From contig JADZDL010000464.1 in NCBI GenBank assembly GCA_020851075.1, positions 1 to 44,050 on the forward strand: DNA of 44,050 nucleotides. Reading direction: 5' to 3'. The notes under the pieces are model-generated. The model did not search any database and had not been told where the DNA came from. It was given only the letters and a program-made list of their open reading frames with translations. Shown here in pieces: positions 34,262 through 43,296 of this stretch; the stretch's first letter is position 1; each line of letters begins with the position of its first letter. The stretch is from Planctomycetota bacterium (GTDB lineage: Bacteria > Planctomycetota > UBA1135 > UBA2386). Made by a program: the position numbers and the translations under genes.

Positions 34262-35755
34262 GTGACCGACGGTATCGCCAAGGATCGACTCGAGAAGCTG
34301 CAAGCGCTGCGCAGCGCTGGCCAGGATCCGTTCCCCCCCCGCGTGCCCCGCGGCCAACCCATCGCGTCGGTGCTCAGCGACTTCGCGCAGCGCACCGGCC
34401 AGACCGTGACGCTCGCGGGTCGCCTCGGTGTGATTCGCGACTTCGGCAAGTTGCGATTTGCGCACCTCGAGGACCGCTCGGGTTCGATCCAGGTCGGCTT
34501 CCAGCGCGACAAACTCGCGGCGTTCTGGCCGGACCGCAAGCGCATCGAGGGCAACGACCTCGTCAGCATCACGGGCGAACTCGGCACCACCCAGAAGGGT
34601 GAACCCACTTTGTGGGCGACCGAAGTGACGCTCGCGAGCAAGGCCCTGCGCGCGGCCCCCGAGAAGTGGCACGGCCTCACCGACACCGAGCAGCGCTACC
34701 GCATGCGCTATGTCGACCTGTTTGCCAACGCCGAGGTGCGGCAGTCGTTCGCGATGCGCAGCCGGATCGTGCGCGAAGTGCGCGCCTACTTCGATTCGCT
34801 CGACTACCTCGAAGTCGAAACACCGATCCTGCAGCCGATCTTCGGTGGGGCTTCGGCGCGGCCGTTCATCACGCACCACAACACGCTCGACATGCAGCTC
34901 TACCTGCGCATCGCGCCCGAGCTGTACTTGAAGCGTTTGCTCGTGGGCGGCATGGAACGCGTCTACGAGATCGGCCGCGTATTCCGCAACGAAGGCATCA
35001 GCACGCGCCACAATCCCGAGGTCACGATGCTCGAGAGTTATGAGGCGTGGGCCGACTACCGCGACATCATGGCGCGCGTCGAGGGTCTGTTCGCGCATCT
35101 GTGCCAGCGCGTGCTCGACGGCAAGACCAAGGTCACCTTCCGCGAGAAGGAGTTCGACCTGCAGCCGCCGTTCCAGAAGGAGAAGTACCTGGACCTGTTC
35201 GCGCAGCAGAACCCCGGCACCGACTGGTTTGATCACCAGAGCGTGCTGCGCCGCGCGAAGGAACTGCACCTGAAGACCGACGGCATCGAGCCCGCCAAGC
35301 TCGCCAACGACGTGTTTGAAGCAACCGTCGAAGACACGCTGCAGGGGCCGATCTTCGTCTACGACTATCCCGTGGCGATCAGTCCGCTTGCGAAGCGCGT
35401 GCCCGAGGATCCGCGCATCACCGAACGTTTCGAGTTGTTCGTCTGCGGCATGGAACTCGGCAACGCGTTCAGCGAATTGAACGACCCGATCGACCAGGAG
35501 CAGCGCTTCCTCGAGCAGATGCAGCACAAGGACGACGAGACGCCTGGCGAAGTCGACTTCGACTACGTGACCGCGCTCGAGTACGGCATGCCGCCGGCCG
35601 GTGGTCTTGGCATCGGCATCGACCGGTTGTGCATGCTGCTCAGTGGCTCGACCTCGATCCGCGACGTGGTGCTCTTCCCGTTGCTGCGGCGCGAAGTTGC
35701 CGTGCCGGTCGAACCTCACGACGTGCCCGTTGCTCCCCCGGACGCCCCGAAGTGA
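34262..35755 (+). CDS. lysS: Lysyl-tRNA synthetase (class II)
   Basis: A protein of 497 residues with a GTG start at 34262; AAGGAAG sits just upstream. The N-terminal OB domain binds the anticodon (TVTLAGRLGVIRDFGKLRFAHLEDRSG). Class II motifs are visible: motif 1 around ARPFITHHNTLDM, motif 2 as MERVYEIGRVFRNEGISTRHNPEVTMLE, motif 3 as GGLGIGIDRLCMLL. It charges tRNA-Lys. The next gene's GTG overlaps its stop (GTGA), so the envelope export genes are read in the same operon. No T-box is evident in the leader. Confidence 0.97.
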   Translation: MTDGIAKDRLEKLQALRSAGQDPFPPRVPRGQPIASVLSDFAQRTGQTVTLAGRLGVIRDFGKLRFAHLEDRSGSIQVGFQRDKLAAFWPDRKRIEGNDLVSITGELGTTQKGEPTLWATEVTLASKALRAAPEKWHGLTDTEQRYRMRYVDLFANAEVRQSFAMRSRIVREVRAYFDSLDYLEVETPILQPIFGGASARPFITHHNTLDMQLYLRIAPELYLKRLLVGGMERVYEIGRVFRNEGISTRHNPEVTMLESYEAWADYRDIMARVEGLFAHLCQRVLDGKTKVTFREKEFDLQPPFQKEKYLDLFAQQNPGTDWFDHQSVLRRAKELHLKTDGIEPAKLANDVFEATVEDTLQGPIFVYDYPVAISPLAKRVPEDPRITERFELFVCGMELGNAFSELNDPIDQEQRFLEQMQHKDDETPGEVDFDYVTALEYGMPPAGGLGIGIDRLCMLLSGSTSIRDVVLFPLLRREVAVPVEPHDVPVAPPDAPK

Positions 35756-37233
35756 TCCCAGCCTTCAGTCCATTCCTGGCGGTGCGCTACCTGCTCACGC
35801 GCCCGATCGTGGCGCTTGGCATCGTCGGCGTAGCCTTCTCGGTGTGGGCGATGCTCGTCGTCGACGCCGTGTTCACGGGCTTCGTCGGCGATATCCGCGA
35901 CGACGTGCAGCGCAGCACGGCCGGCCTCCTGGTTACCGACCTGCCGCACGAGACCAGCTACGAGCAGCTGCAAGCGGCGATCGAAGCCGATCCCGTGGTT
36001 CTGCACACCGCCCCGCGCCTGCGTCACTACGGCATGCTGCAGGCGCTGCGTGAGAGCCGGATTCCGATCGCCAGCAGCGAGGTCGACTTCAACCACATGG
36101 AAGGTGGTTTTGCGCTGCTGCTCGGCATCGACCCGGCGCGCGAGATGCAGGTCACCGGGCTGGCGACCTGGTTGCCGCGCGCCGAGAAGGTCCTCGAACA
36201 GAAGTATGGGCGCCCGATCCTTAACCCGCAGACCATCCTGCAGGAACCGGACCCCGAACGTCTGAGCCTGATGAAGGTGCCCGACGCAACGGAGTGGACC
36301 CAGCGCGAGCGCAACGGCCTGCCACACCCACCCACGCCCGAGAACTTCCGCAGCGAGTGGCCCGGCATCCTGCTCAGCTACCGTCGTCTGCCGATCCTGC
36401 CGATGCGAGTCGGCGAACCACTCGACCTGCTGTCGGCCGGCTTCCAGCCTGCAGGCCAAGGCGAACCGACCGTTCGCACGACCAAGGTGGCGCTCGCGTT
36501 TGCTGGTTACTTCGCCACCGGCCATCGCCTGTTTGACGAGACGACGGCGATCCTGCCGATCGAGACGCTGCGCGCGCAACTCGGCCAACACATCAGCGAC
36601 CCGGGCAGCATCGACATCGTCACCGACATCGCCATCCGCCCACACGACGGCTTGTCGAAGGACGAACTGCGCGCCGGCCAACTCCGCATCCAGGCCGCCG
36701 TACAGAAGCTGCTGCCGCCCACCAGCAAACCGTGCAGCGTGCTCGACTGGGAGCAGCAGAACGAGGTGTTCTTGAACGCGGTCGCGCACGAACACTCGAT
36801 GATGCAGTTCGTGCTGTTCGTCGTGATGCTGGTCGCCGCGTTCGTGATCTATGCGACGCTGCACATGATGGTCGTGCAGAAGTGGAAGGACATCGGCATC
36901 CTCGCCGCCATCGGCGGCTCACCGCGCGGCATCGGCCTCGTCTTTCTCGCCGGCGGGCTCGTGATCGGGACTCTCGGTGCCATCTTCGGCACGGGTTTCG
37001 GCCTGCTCTCCGTGCATTACCTGAACGACGTGAACGACTACCTGGCGCGCGAGTTCCAGGTCGAGCTGTTCCCGAAGTCCCTGTTTGACCTGCCGCGCAT
37101 CCCCTGCCGCTTGGAAACGAGCTGGGCCATCGAAGTCGCCCTCGGCGCCATCTTCCTGGCCCTGCTCGTCGCGTTCGTCCCCGCCAGGAAGGCGTCCCGC
37201 ATGAACCCCGTGAAGGCGCTGTCGTACGAATGA
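35752..37233 (+). CDS. lolC: Lipoprotein-export ABC permease, LolC-type
   Basis: A protein of 493 residues with a GTG start overlapping the lysS stop. One N-terminal transmembrane helix (VRYLLTRPIVALGIVGVAFSVW), a large periplasmic domain of about 340 residues, and three C-terminal helices (near 355-380, 395-425, 460-482) ending in PARKASRMNPVKALSYE, the standard MacB/FtsX/LolCE layout. It should form, with LolD and the second permease, the complex that releases lipoproteins from the inner membrane. Together with the lipoproteins in this window it points to an outer membrane. Assignment to C rather than E is by operon order. Confidence 0.85.
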   Translation: MIPAFSPFLAVRYLLTRPIVALGIVGVAFSVWAMLVVDAVFTGFVGDIRDDVQRSTAGLLVTDLPHETSYEQLQAAIEADPVVLHTAPRLRHYGMLQALRESRIPIASSEVDFNHMEGGFALLLGIDPAREMQVTGLATWLPRAEKVLEQKYGRPILNPQTILQEPDPERLSLMKVPDATEWTQRERNGLPHPPTPENFRSEWPGILLSYRRLPILPMRVGEPLDLLSAGFQPAGQGEPTVRTTKVALAFAGYFATGHRLFDETTAILPIETLRAQLGQHISDPGSIDIVTDIAIRPHDGLSKDELRAGQLRIQAAVQKLLPPTSKPCSVLDWEQQNEVFLNAVAHEHSMMQFVLFVVMLVAAFVIYATLHMMVVQKWKDIGILAAIGGSPRGIGLVFLAGGLVIGTLGAIFGTGFGLLSVHYLNDVNDYLAREFQVELFPKSLFDLPRIPCRLETSWAIEVALGAIFLALLVAFVPARKASRMNPVKALSYE

Positions 37234-37940
37234 CCCCTCCCGTCCTTGCCGCATCCGGCATCACCAAGAACTACCGCCTCGGCAAGCAGTCGATCCCCGT
37301 GCTGCGCGGCGTCGACCTCGCCGTGCAGCAAGGCGAGATCCTCGCCCTGCTCGGCGCCTCGGGCGCCGGCAAGTCGACGCTGCTGCACGTGCTCGGCCTG
37401 CTCGACCAGCCCACAACGGGCGAGATCCTGTTTGACGGCGAGCCGGTGCAGAACCTGCCCGTGCGCGAACGGGCGCGCCTTCGCCATAGCCACACGGGCT
37501 TCGTGTTCCAGTTCTACCACCTGATCCCCGAACTCACCGCGCTGCAGAACGTGATGCTCGCCGGCATGATGACGAAGTCGGTGCTGCAGTATTGGGCTAT
37601 TCGCAAGCAGGCCAGGCGCGAGGCCACCGAGATCCTCGAGCAGGTCGGCCTCGCCGACCGGCTGAAACACCGCCCAAGCGAACTGTCCGGTGGCGAACGC
37701 CAGCGCGTCGCCATCGCGCGCGCGCTGCTCGCCAGACCGCGCGTGATCCTCGCCGACGAGCCAACCGGCAACCTCGACTCGACGACCGCCGATGGCGTCG
37801 TCGACTTGATGTTCCGCATCCAGAAGGAGCGCAATCTCGCGTTCGTGCTCGTCACCCACGACGAAGACCTCGCCCAACGTGCGGACCGCATCGTGCGCAT
37901 GAAGGATGGCGTCGTGCTGTCCAGCGCGGCGGTGCGCTGA
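37230..37940 (+). CDS. lolD: Lipoprotein-export ABC ATPase, LolD
   Basis: A protein of 236 residues. Walker A GASGAGKST (42-50), Q-loop around FVFQFYHLIPE (91-101), signature LSGGERQ (152-158), Walker B VILADEPTGNLDS (172-184), and H-loop VTHDED near 209-214. The FQFYHLIPEL segment is characteristic of the LolD/MacB ATPases. It overlaps the first permease by 4 bases and the second by 1 base, giving the order permease-ATPase-permease as in proteobacterial lolCDE. Confidence 0.93.
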   Translation: MTPPVLAASGITKNYRLGKQSIPVLRGVDLAVQQGEILALLGASGAGKSTLLHVLGLLDQPTTGEILFDGEPVQNLPVRERARLRHSHTGFVFQFYHLIPELTALQNVMLAGMMTKSVLQYWAIRKQARREATEILEQVGLADRLKHRPSELSGGERQRVAIARALLARPRVILADEPTGNLDSTTADGVVDLMFRIQKERNLAFVLVTHDEDLAQRADRIVRMKDGVVLSSAAVR

Positions 37941-39283
37941 TGTATCGCCTGTTTCTCGCGATCCGCTACCTGCTGACGCGGCCGATCAACCTGCTCGGCA
38001 TGTTTGGCATCGCGCTGTCGGTGTGGGCCCTCGTCGTCGTCGTCTCGTTGTTCTCGGGCTTCATCGCGACCGTCGAAGAGCACGTACACTCGGCGAGCGC
38101 CGATGTCAGCGTGAGCAACCTGCCGGCGTGGGCGAAGTGGTCCAAACTCCGCGCGGCACTCGCCGATGAGCCCAACCTCAGCGCGATGGCGCCGCGCCTC
38201 GTGCACTACGGACTCATCCACCATCCGGGCAAACGGCCTGCACCACCGCCCCTGCCCGGCCGCACCGCGCTGCACGGCGGCGACCAGCCGTTCCTGTTCG
38301 TGCTTGGCATCCACGCGGCGGAAGAAGCTGCGGCGACCGGTTTTGGCGGTTGGATCACCGACCCCGACATCGCCCCGGAGCTGCGCGTAAAGGACCCGCA
38401 GAATGCCCTGGCCCCGCAGCACGGCGTGCCGAGCGTGCTGCTCGGCGTCGAACGCATGCGGGCCGAAGGCCTGCGGCCCGGGGACACCCTGGTGCTCACG
38501 ACCGGCGTGCTGCGTACGGCGCCCGATGGCACGAAGAGTCCGCAGCAGGTCCAGATTCCGCTCGTCATCGCCGGCGCCTACAAGACCAAACACGGCGGGT
38601 TCGACGGCAATAACCTGTTCGTCGACATTGGCACCTTGCAGCAGGAACTGCTGGAAGGTGACACCGACGCCGTACACGAGATCGCGATCGCCGTGCGCGA
38701 CGAAAGCCAACTTGACGAAACCGCGGATCGCATCGCCCGCATCGTGCACCGCGCAGTGGATCGCGGCGACCAGATGGCGCGCGGCACGGCGCAGACCTGG
38801 CGCGAGAAGAACCTGGCGTTCCTGCAGTCCGTCGAACACCAGCGCGCGCTCTTGAAGATCGTGCTCATCGTCATCATGGTTACAGCCGCGTTCCTCATGC
38901 TGGCGACGCTGTCGATGATGGTCACCGAGAAGACGTCCGACATCGGCATCCTTACCGCCATGGGCGGCACGCCGCTCGGCGTCACCTCGGTGTTCCTCGC
39001 CTGCGGCCTCACGATCACCGCGATCGGTGTGCTGCTGGGCATCGGGGTAGGCAGCCTGACGGCGATCTACCTCGAGGAAGTCCGCCAGGCCCTGTTGTGG
39101 GCGTTCGGCATCGACCTGTTCCCGCTGCAGGTCTACAACCTCGACCGCGTGCCGTGCCACATCGACCCCCTGTGGCTCGTCCAGGTCGCGGGCATGGCGT
39201 TTGGCACCGGGTTTGTGGTCTCGGTCCTGCCCGCGTTGCGCGCCGCACTCTACGACCCGCTGATTTCCCTGCGCGGAACGTGA
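37940..39283 (+). CDS. lolE: Lipoprotein-export ABC permease, LolE-type
   Basis: A protein of 447 residues. It repeats the first permease's opening (LAIRYLLTRPINLLGMFGIALSVW), followed by a periplasmic domain and three late helices near 307-330, 345-380 and 415-437. EKTSDIGILTAMGGTP and PLISLRGT are the conserved cytoplasmic-loop and terminal motifs. Its start ATG shares one base with the lolD stop (TGATG). The next lipoprotein gene overlaps its stop, which suggests a substrate or an accessory factor of the system. Confidence 0.87.
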   Translation: MYRLFLAIRYLLTRPINLLGMFGIALSVWALVVVVSLFSGFIATVEEHVHSASADVSVSNLPAWAKWSKLRAALADEPNLSAMAPRLVHYGLIHHPGKRPAPPPLPGRTALHGGDQPFLFVLGIHAAEEAAATGFGGWITDPDIAPELRVKDPQNALAPQHGVPSVLLGVERMRAEGLRPGDTLVLTTGVLRTAPDGTKSPQQVQIPLVIAGAYKTKHGGFDGNNLFVDIGTLQQELLEGDTDAVHEIAIAVRDESQLDETADRIARIVHRAVDRGDQMARGTAQTWREKNLAFLQSVEHQRALLKIVLIVIMVTAAFLMLATLSMMVTEKTSDIGILTAMGGTPLGVTSVFLACGLTITAIGVLLGIGVGSLTAIYLEEVRQALLWAFGIDLFPLQVYNLDRVPCHIDPLWLVQVAGMAFGTGFVVSVLPALRAALYDPLISLRGT

Positions 39284-39840
39284 GCCGCAGAGCGCTCTTC
39301 GCCGATACAATCCGGACCGTGTCCTCCGGTCCAAAGATCGCCGCTGCGCTCTGCTGCCTGCTCGCGGGCTGCTACACCGCGCCCCGGCTGCAAGAGGACC
39401 GTTCGCCGGTCTCGCGCGTACAACACGTGTTTGCGCGCGACTTCTCGACCTCCGGCTGGCTTGCCCACTACGAGAATGTGGCCCGCCTGCTCGGCGGCAC
39501 CGGCCCCGAAATCGCCCGGGTGCAGCACCTCCAAGCGCAAGCCACCACCTTGGCCAGCGCGGGCCAGACCAAGGTTGCTGGCGTGCCGGAGAAGGCCGGA
39601 TCCCTCGCGCTCTCCGAACTGGGGCGCTGGCAACGGGCCAGGGTGCCAGCAGACCTGGAGCCGAGCCCCGAGCGATGGGCCACGACGCTGGCGGATCGCA
39701 TGGCCAATGTGCCGCGCTTCCTGCGCCTTGACCGGCGTCCCATGAGCGAGCCGGGCGACCTTGAACACCGCACCGACCCCCACGACGAACGCCCCGAAGC
39801 GACGTTCTGGGAACGGGTCTGGCGCCGACTGCAGCTCTGA
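39280..39840 (+). CDS. Lipoprotein in the lol operon, unknown
   Basis: A protein of 186 residues from GTG 39280, which overlaps the lolE stop (GTGA); GTG 39319 would give 173 residues with a cleaner signal (SSGPKIAAALCCLLAGC). The lipobox LLAGC marks an anchored lipoprotein. The mature part is helical and charged (RWQRARVPADLEPSPERW) with no recognisable domain. Its placement directly after the lipoprotein exporter could make it an outer-membrane receptor-like partner, but it has no visible LolB motif. Confidence 0.7.
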   Translation: MSRRALFADTIRTVSSGPKIAAALCCLLAGCYTAPRLQEDRSPVSRVQHVFARDFSTSGWLAHYENVARLLGGTGPEIARVQHLQAQATTLASAGQTKVAGVPEKAGSLALSELGRWQRARVPADLEPSPERWATTLADRMANVPRFLRLDRRPMSEPGDLEHRTDPHDERPEATFWERVWRRLQL

Positions 39841-39921
39841 CCCAGGGCTTCGCTGCCACATGGACCAGGGCAGCCTGCCCGGACCCCGGTTTGTAAGGAA
39901 CCGGTCGCCGCTCGCAGGCGA

Positions 39922-39958
39922 GGGACTTTCCGCGTAGAACGCGGCCCCAACGAGTCCC
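39922..39958 (+). other. Nested inverted repeat in the leader of the M28 peptidase gene
   Basis: Outer arms GGGACT (39922-39927) and AGTCCC (39953-39958), inner arms CCGCGT (39930-39935) and ACGCGG (39939-39944) around an AGA loop. It ends 15 bases before the GTG start, close to the GAGG ribosome site, so it could influence translation or end upstream transcripts. There is no T-run. Confidence 0.45.
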
Positions 39959-39973
39959 CTACGTCGAGGTTCA

Positions 39974-41650
39974 GTGGCCCACCGTCCGTCCCGTTCGCTC
40001 CTATCCCTGCTCTGCTTTGCCGCGTCCGTCGCGGCGCAGTCCCCGTTCGCCAACACCCCACACCCGCTGGCCCAGGATCGCAGCCAAGGGGCAGCGAGCG
40101 TCTCGGTCGCCGACTGCAAACAATGGCTCGGCACGCTCGCCAGCCCCGAGTTTGAAGGGCGGCAAACGGGCCAACCTGGCTTCCAGAAGGCCGCGGACTT
40201 CGTGGCCGACCACTTCCGCAAGCTCGACCTGCAAGCGCGTGGCCCCGCCAGCAGCTACTTCCAGACCGTGCCCTGGTCGGCGACCAAGGTCGACGCCGAG
40301 AAGACCTTCGTTTCGTTCGAGACTGGCGGCAAGGAAGTCCTGCGTGTTCCAGCGGATCGCCTGACTGGCGCGGCGAGCGCCGCGTTGTCGACCAGCGGTG
40401 CGGTCGTGCTCCTCGTGATCGAGGCTCCCGAAGTGACGGGCACCGGCCGGAACATGCAGCTGCCGAAGATCGCCGGACTCGACGAGCTCGAAATCGAAAA
40501 CAAGGTGGTCGTCGTCTACGTGCGCCCCCGTGCCGACCAGCGCGCCGCCGAGACGCTCGCGAAGTTTGCCGTGCGCCAGGGTCTCGCCGGCAAGAACCCG
40601 GCGGCCGTGTTGTTCGCGCAGGATGCCACCCCTGCCGGCGGCATCACCGGACGCAGTGGTGCTGGCCGGCGCGCCGGCAATCCAGCGATCGCGGGCGCCC
40701 GCCGTTCGCCGCTCGACGTCACGTTCGGTGGCAACGACCTGCTAGCCATGCTGAAGGCCGGCGGCCAGGACGCCTCGGTGCTGACCGGAACGGCGATGAC
40801 GCCCTCGTTCTCGCTAGAGGCCAAGGTCGAGGTCGCACTGACCGAAGGCCAGGCCCCGGCGATGAACGTCTGGGCCGTGCTGCCAGGTACCGACCCGCAG
40901 CTGAAGGACGAATACGTGGTCGTGGGCAGCCACCTGGACCACGTCGGCATGCGCGGCGGCCTGCACCCGGGCGCCGACGACGACGCGTCAGGCACCACGG
41001 GCGTGATGGCCGTCTCGACGATGTTCGTGAAGAACAAGATCAAGCCCAAGCGCAGCATCCTGTTCGTCTGCTTCTGCGGGGAAGAGGACGGCCTGATCGG
41101 CTCGGACTTCTTCGCGAAGAACTGCCCCGTGCCCTTGTCGTCGATCGTCGGCGAACTGCAGATGGACATGATCGGGCGCGACGAAGAAGAGAACCGCGAG
41201 GGCGACCGCGGCGAGAAGGCCGAGGACAACCGTACGTCGCTGCACCTGATCGGCACCCAGAAGCTGGCGCCGGCATTGCACGAGCTCTGCATCGCGAAGA
41301 ACGAAGCGGCGGGCTTCTCGCTCGAGTACGACCAGGAAGGCATGTTCAGCCGCAGCGACCACGCCAACTTCGCCAAGATGGGCGTGCCGATCGCGTTCTT
41401 CTTCACGGGCCTGCACAAGGACTACCACGAGACGACCGACACGCCCGACAAGATCCACTTCGAGAAGTTGCTGCGCGTCGCCACCTACGTCTACGACATC
41501 GCGTTTGACCTCGCCAACGAGCCTGGCCGCCCCGAGATCGAACCGGAGCTGTGGGCGAAGTACCGCGGCAAGGCCGCCGAGACCCCGGCCGCCCCACTGA
41601 AGGGCGGCGCGCCCACAAAGGACGACGCCACCAAGGGCGGCGGCAAGTAG
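39974..41650 (+). CDS. Secreted M28-family zinc aminopeptidase
   Basis: A protein of 558 residues with a GTG start preceded by GAGG. The signal peptide ends VAA-QSP. Residues about 130-290 look like a PA (protease-associated) insert. The di-zinc catalytic domain follows: H320 in GSHLDH, bridging D335 in PGADDDASG, catalytic E370 and ligand E371 in CGEE, D398 in MDMIGR, and H485 in DYHETTDTPDKI. M28 enzymes remove amino-terminal residues from peptides. The Ala/Gly/Lys-rich tail after 530 is low complexity. It follows the lol operon after a 133-base gap with its own hairpin leader. Confidence 0.93.
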   Translation: MAHRPSRSLLSLLCFAASVAAQSPFANTPHPLAQDRSQGAASVSVADCKQWLGTLASPEFEGRQTGQPGFQKAADFVADHFRKLDLQARGPASSYFQTVPWSATKVDAEKTFVSFETGGKEVLRVPADRLTGAASAALSTSGAVVLLVIEAPEVTGTGRNMQLPKIAGLDELEIENKVVVVYVRPRADQRAAETLAKFAVRQGLAGKNPAAVLFAQDATPAGGITGRSGAGRRAGNPAIAGARRSPLDVTFGGNDLLAMLKAGGQDASVLTGTAMTPSFSLEAKVEVALTEGQAPAMNVWAVLPGTDPQLKDEYVVVGSHLDHVGMRGGLHPGADDDASGTTGVMAVSTMFVKNKIKPKRSILFVCFCGEEDGLIGSDFFAKNCPVPLSSIVGELQMDMIGRDEEENREGDRGEKAEDNRTSLHLIGTQKLAPALHELCIAKNEAAGFSLEYDQEGMFSRSDHANFAKMGVPIAFFFTGLHKDYHETTDTPDKIHFEKLLRVATYVYDIAFDLANEPGRPEIEPELWAKYRGKAAETPAAPLKGGAPTKDDATKGGGK

Positions 41651-41663
41651 CCCCGCCCGGCGC

Positions 41664-42227
41664 TTACAGGTCGCGCAGACCGAGCGGCTTGCCGAGCACT
41701 TCGTTCATCACGAACGCGCGCTTCATGTCATCGAGCGCAACCAGCCGCCGCCGGCTCACCTGCACTTCCTGGCGCGCGCTCTGCGACACGCGCCCGCCCA
41801 ACGAGCCGATGGCCGACCGCGGCGCCTGCGAACCGTGCGGCGCCTCGCGACGCTGCATGCCCTCGCCGACGTGGGAGTCCCCGTGCAGCACCAACCGCCG
41901 ATCCTGCGCCGACGGCATCACGGGGGTCGGCGGGCGCTCGGTCGGCACTTCGCGGCGCACGACGACGGGCTTTGGCTGAGGCTCCGAGTTGCTGGTCGAA
42001 CGTTCTGGCGGCAGACCGAGGATGCGCCGCATTTCCGCCGCCACTTCCTCCGCCGAGCGCTGGGGGCGCGCTGGCGAAGGTCGCTGCGGCGAAGACGGAG
42101 CCTGCTGGTTGCGCTTCTTGGCGGCCCGCACCACGTTCCCGATCACGCCGGCCACCCAGGCCACCACCACGAACAGGACGATCGGGTTCTGGGTCAGGAA
42201 CCTCACCAACTTCTGGAACGGATCCAC
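41664..42227 (-). CDS. Small membrane-anchored protein downstream of floA
   Basis: A protein of 187 residues. A transmembrane helix (IVLFVVVAWVAGVIGNVV, near 15-33) is followed by a basic, Pro/Arg-rich region and a helical C-terminus (DDMKRAFVMNEVLGKPLGLRDL) that looks like a conserved interaction tail. The start lies 3 bases after the floA stop, so it is the last gene of the nfeD-floA operon. Unknown function; a partner of the flotillin-like assembly is the inference. Confidence 0.7.
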   Translation of the reverse strand: MDPFQKLVRFLTQNPIVLFVVVAWVAGVIGNVVRAAKKRNQQAPSSPQRPSPARPQRSAEEVAAEMRRILGLPPERSTSNSEPQPKPVVVRREVPTERPPTPVMPSAQDRRLVLHGDSHVGEGMQRREAPHGSQAPRSAIGSLGGRVSQSARQEVQVSRRRLVALDDMKRAFVMNEVLGKPLGLRDL

Positions 42228-42230
42228 GGC

Positions 42231-43271
42231 TCACTCCTGCCCGGGCATCTTCTTGCGCTGGCTCTCGTTGCTCATCTGCGTCTCTTCGCCGGCCGCAATC
42301 TGCGTACGCATGCGCGTGTCGGCTTCGAGATTGCGGATGCGCTGGTAGTCGAGCACACCGAGGTTGCCCGAACGGAACGCATCGGCCATCGCCATCGGCA
42401 CCTCGGCTTCGGCGAGCACGAGCTTGGCGCGGTTGGCCGCGATCTCGGCGATATTCTCCTGCTCCGCCGCGACGGCCATGGCACGACGACTTTCGGCCGC
42501 GGCCTGCGCCACGCGCTTGTCGGCTTCGGCCTGGTCGGCCTGCAGACGTGCGCCGATGTTGTCCCCGATGTCCACGTCGGCGATATCGATCGACAGGATC
42601 TCGAACGCGGTGCCCGCATCGAGGCCCTTCGACAGAACGCCCTTGCTGATGCGATCCGGGTTCTCGAGCACGTCCTTGTGGGAATCCGACGAACCGATCG
42701 TCGAGACGATGCCTTCACCGACGCGCGCGATGATCGTCTCTTCGGTGGCGCCACCGACGAGGCGCTTGATGTTCGTGCGCACGGTCACGCGAGCCTTGGC
42801 GAGCACCTGGATGCCGTTCTTCGCCATCGCGGCTACTTTGCCGTCGGGCGGGCAATCGATGACCTTGGGCGTCACTGACGTCTGCACGGCGTCGAGCACA
42901 TCACGGCCAGCGAGATCGATGGCGGCTGCCTGGCGGAAGTCGAGACCGAGGTTGGCGCGGTCCGCCGCGATGAGCGCGCGAACGACCTTGATGACGTCAC
43001 CGCCAGCGAGGTAGTGCGCTTCGAGATCGCGCACGTTCAACGGCAAGCCAGCCTGCGTAGCCGAGATCGCCCCGCGCACGATGACCGACGGATTGACTTT
43101 GCGCAGCCACATGCCCACGAGCTGGAACAGCCCGATGCGCGTGCCCGACATGTAGGCCTGGATCCACAGGTTGATGAACTTCAACAGGACCAGGACGAGC
43201 AGGCCCAACAGGACCAGCAGACCGATGATGACCCACTTCAGCGAGCCCTCGAAGATACCTTGTGCGAGCAT
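42231..43271 (-). CDS. floA: Flotillin-like protein FloA
   Basis: A protein of 346 residues. One N-terminal membrane-inserted helix (about 13-36, [19 protein letters not shown]) is followed by a PHB/SPFH-type domain ([35 protein letters not shown]) and a long coiled-coil region of EAE/AAE type residues ([19 protein letters not shown]). This is the FloA/UPF0365 family, which oligomerises to organise membrane microdomains. The nfeD gene just upstream matches the known nfeD-floA pairing. Confidence 0.94.
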   Translation of the reverse strand: MLAQGIFEGSLKWVIIGLLVLLGLLVLVLLKFINLWIQAYMSGTRIGLFQLVGMWLRKVNPSVIVRGAISATQAGLPLNVRDLEAHYLAGGDVIKVVRALIAADRANLGLDFRQAAAIDLAGRDVLDAVQTSVTPKVIDCPPDGKVAAMAKNGIQVLAKARVTVRTNIKRLVGGATEETIIARVGEGIVSTIGSSDSHKDVLENPDRISKGVLSKGLDAGTAFEILSIDIADVDIGDNIGARLQADQAEADKRVAQAAAESRRAMAVAAEQENIAEIAANRAKLVLAEAEVPMAMADAFRSGNLGVLDYQRIRNLEADTRMRTQIAAGEETQMSNESQRKKMPGQE

Positions 43272-43296
43272 GGTGTTGTAACGGGGGGTTGGAGGT

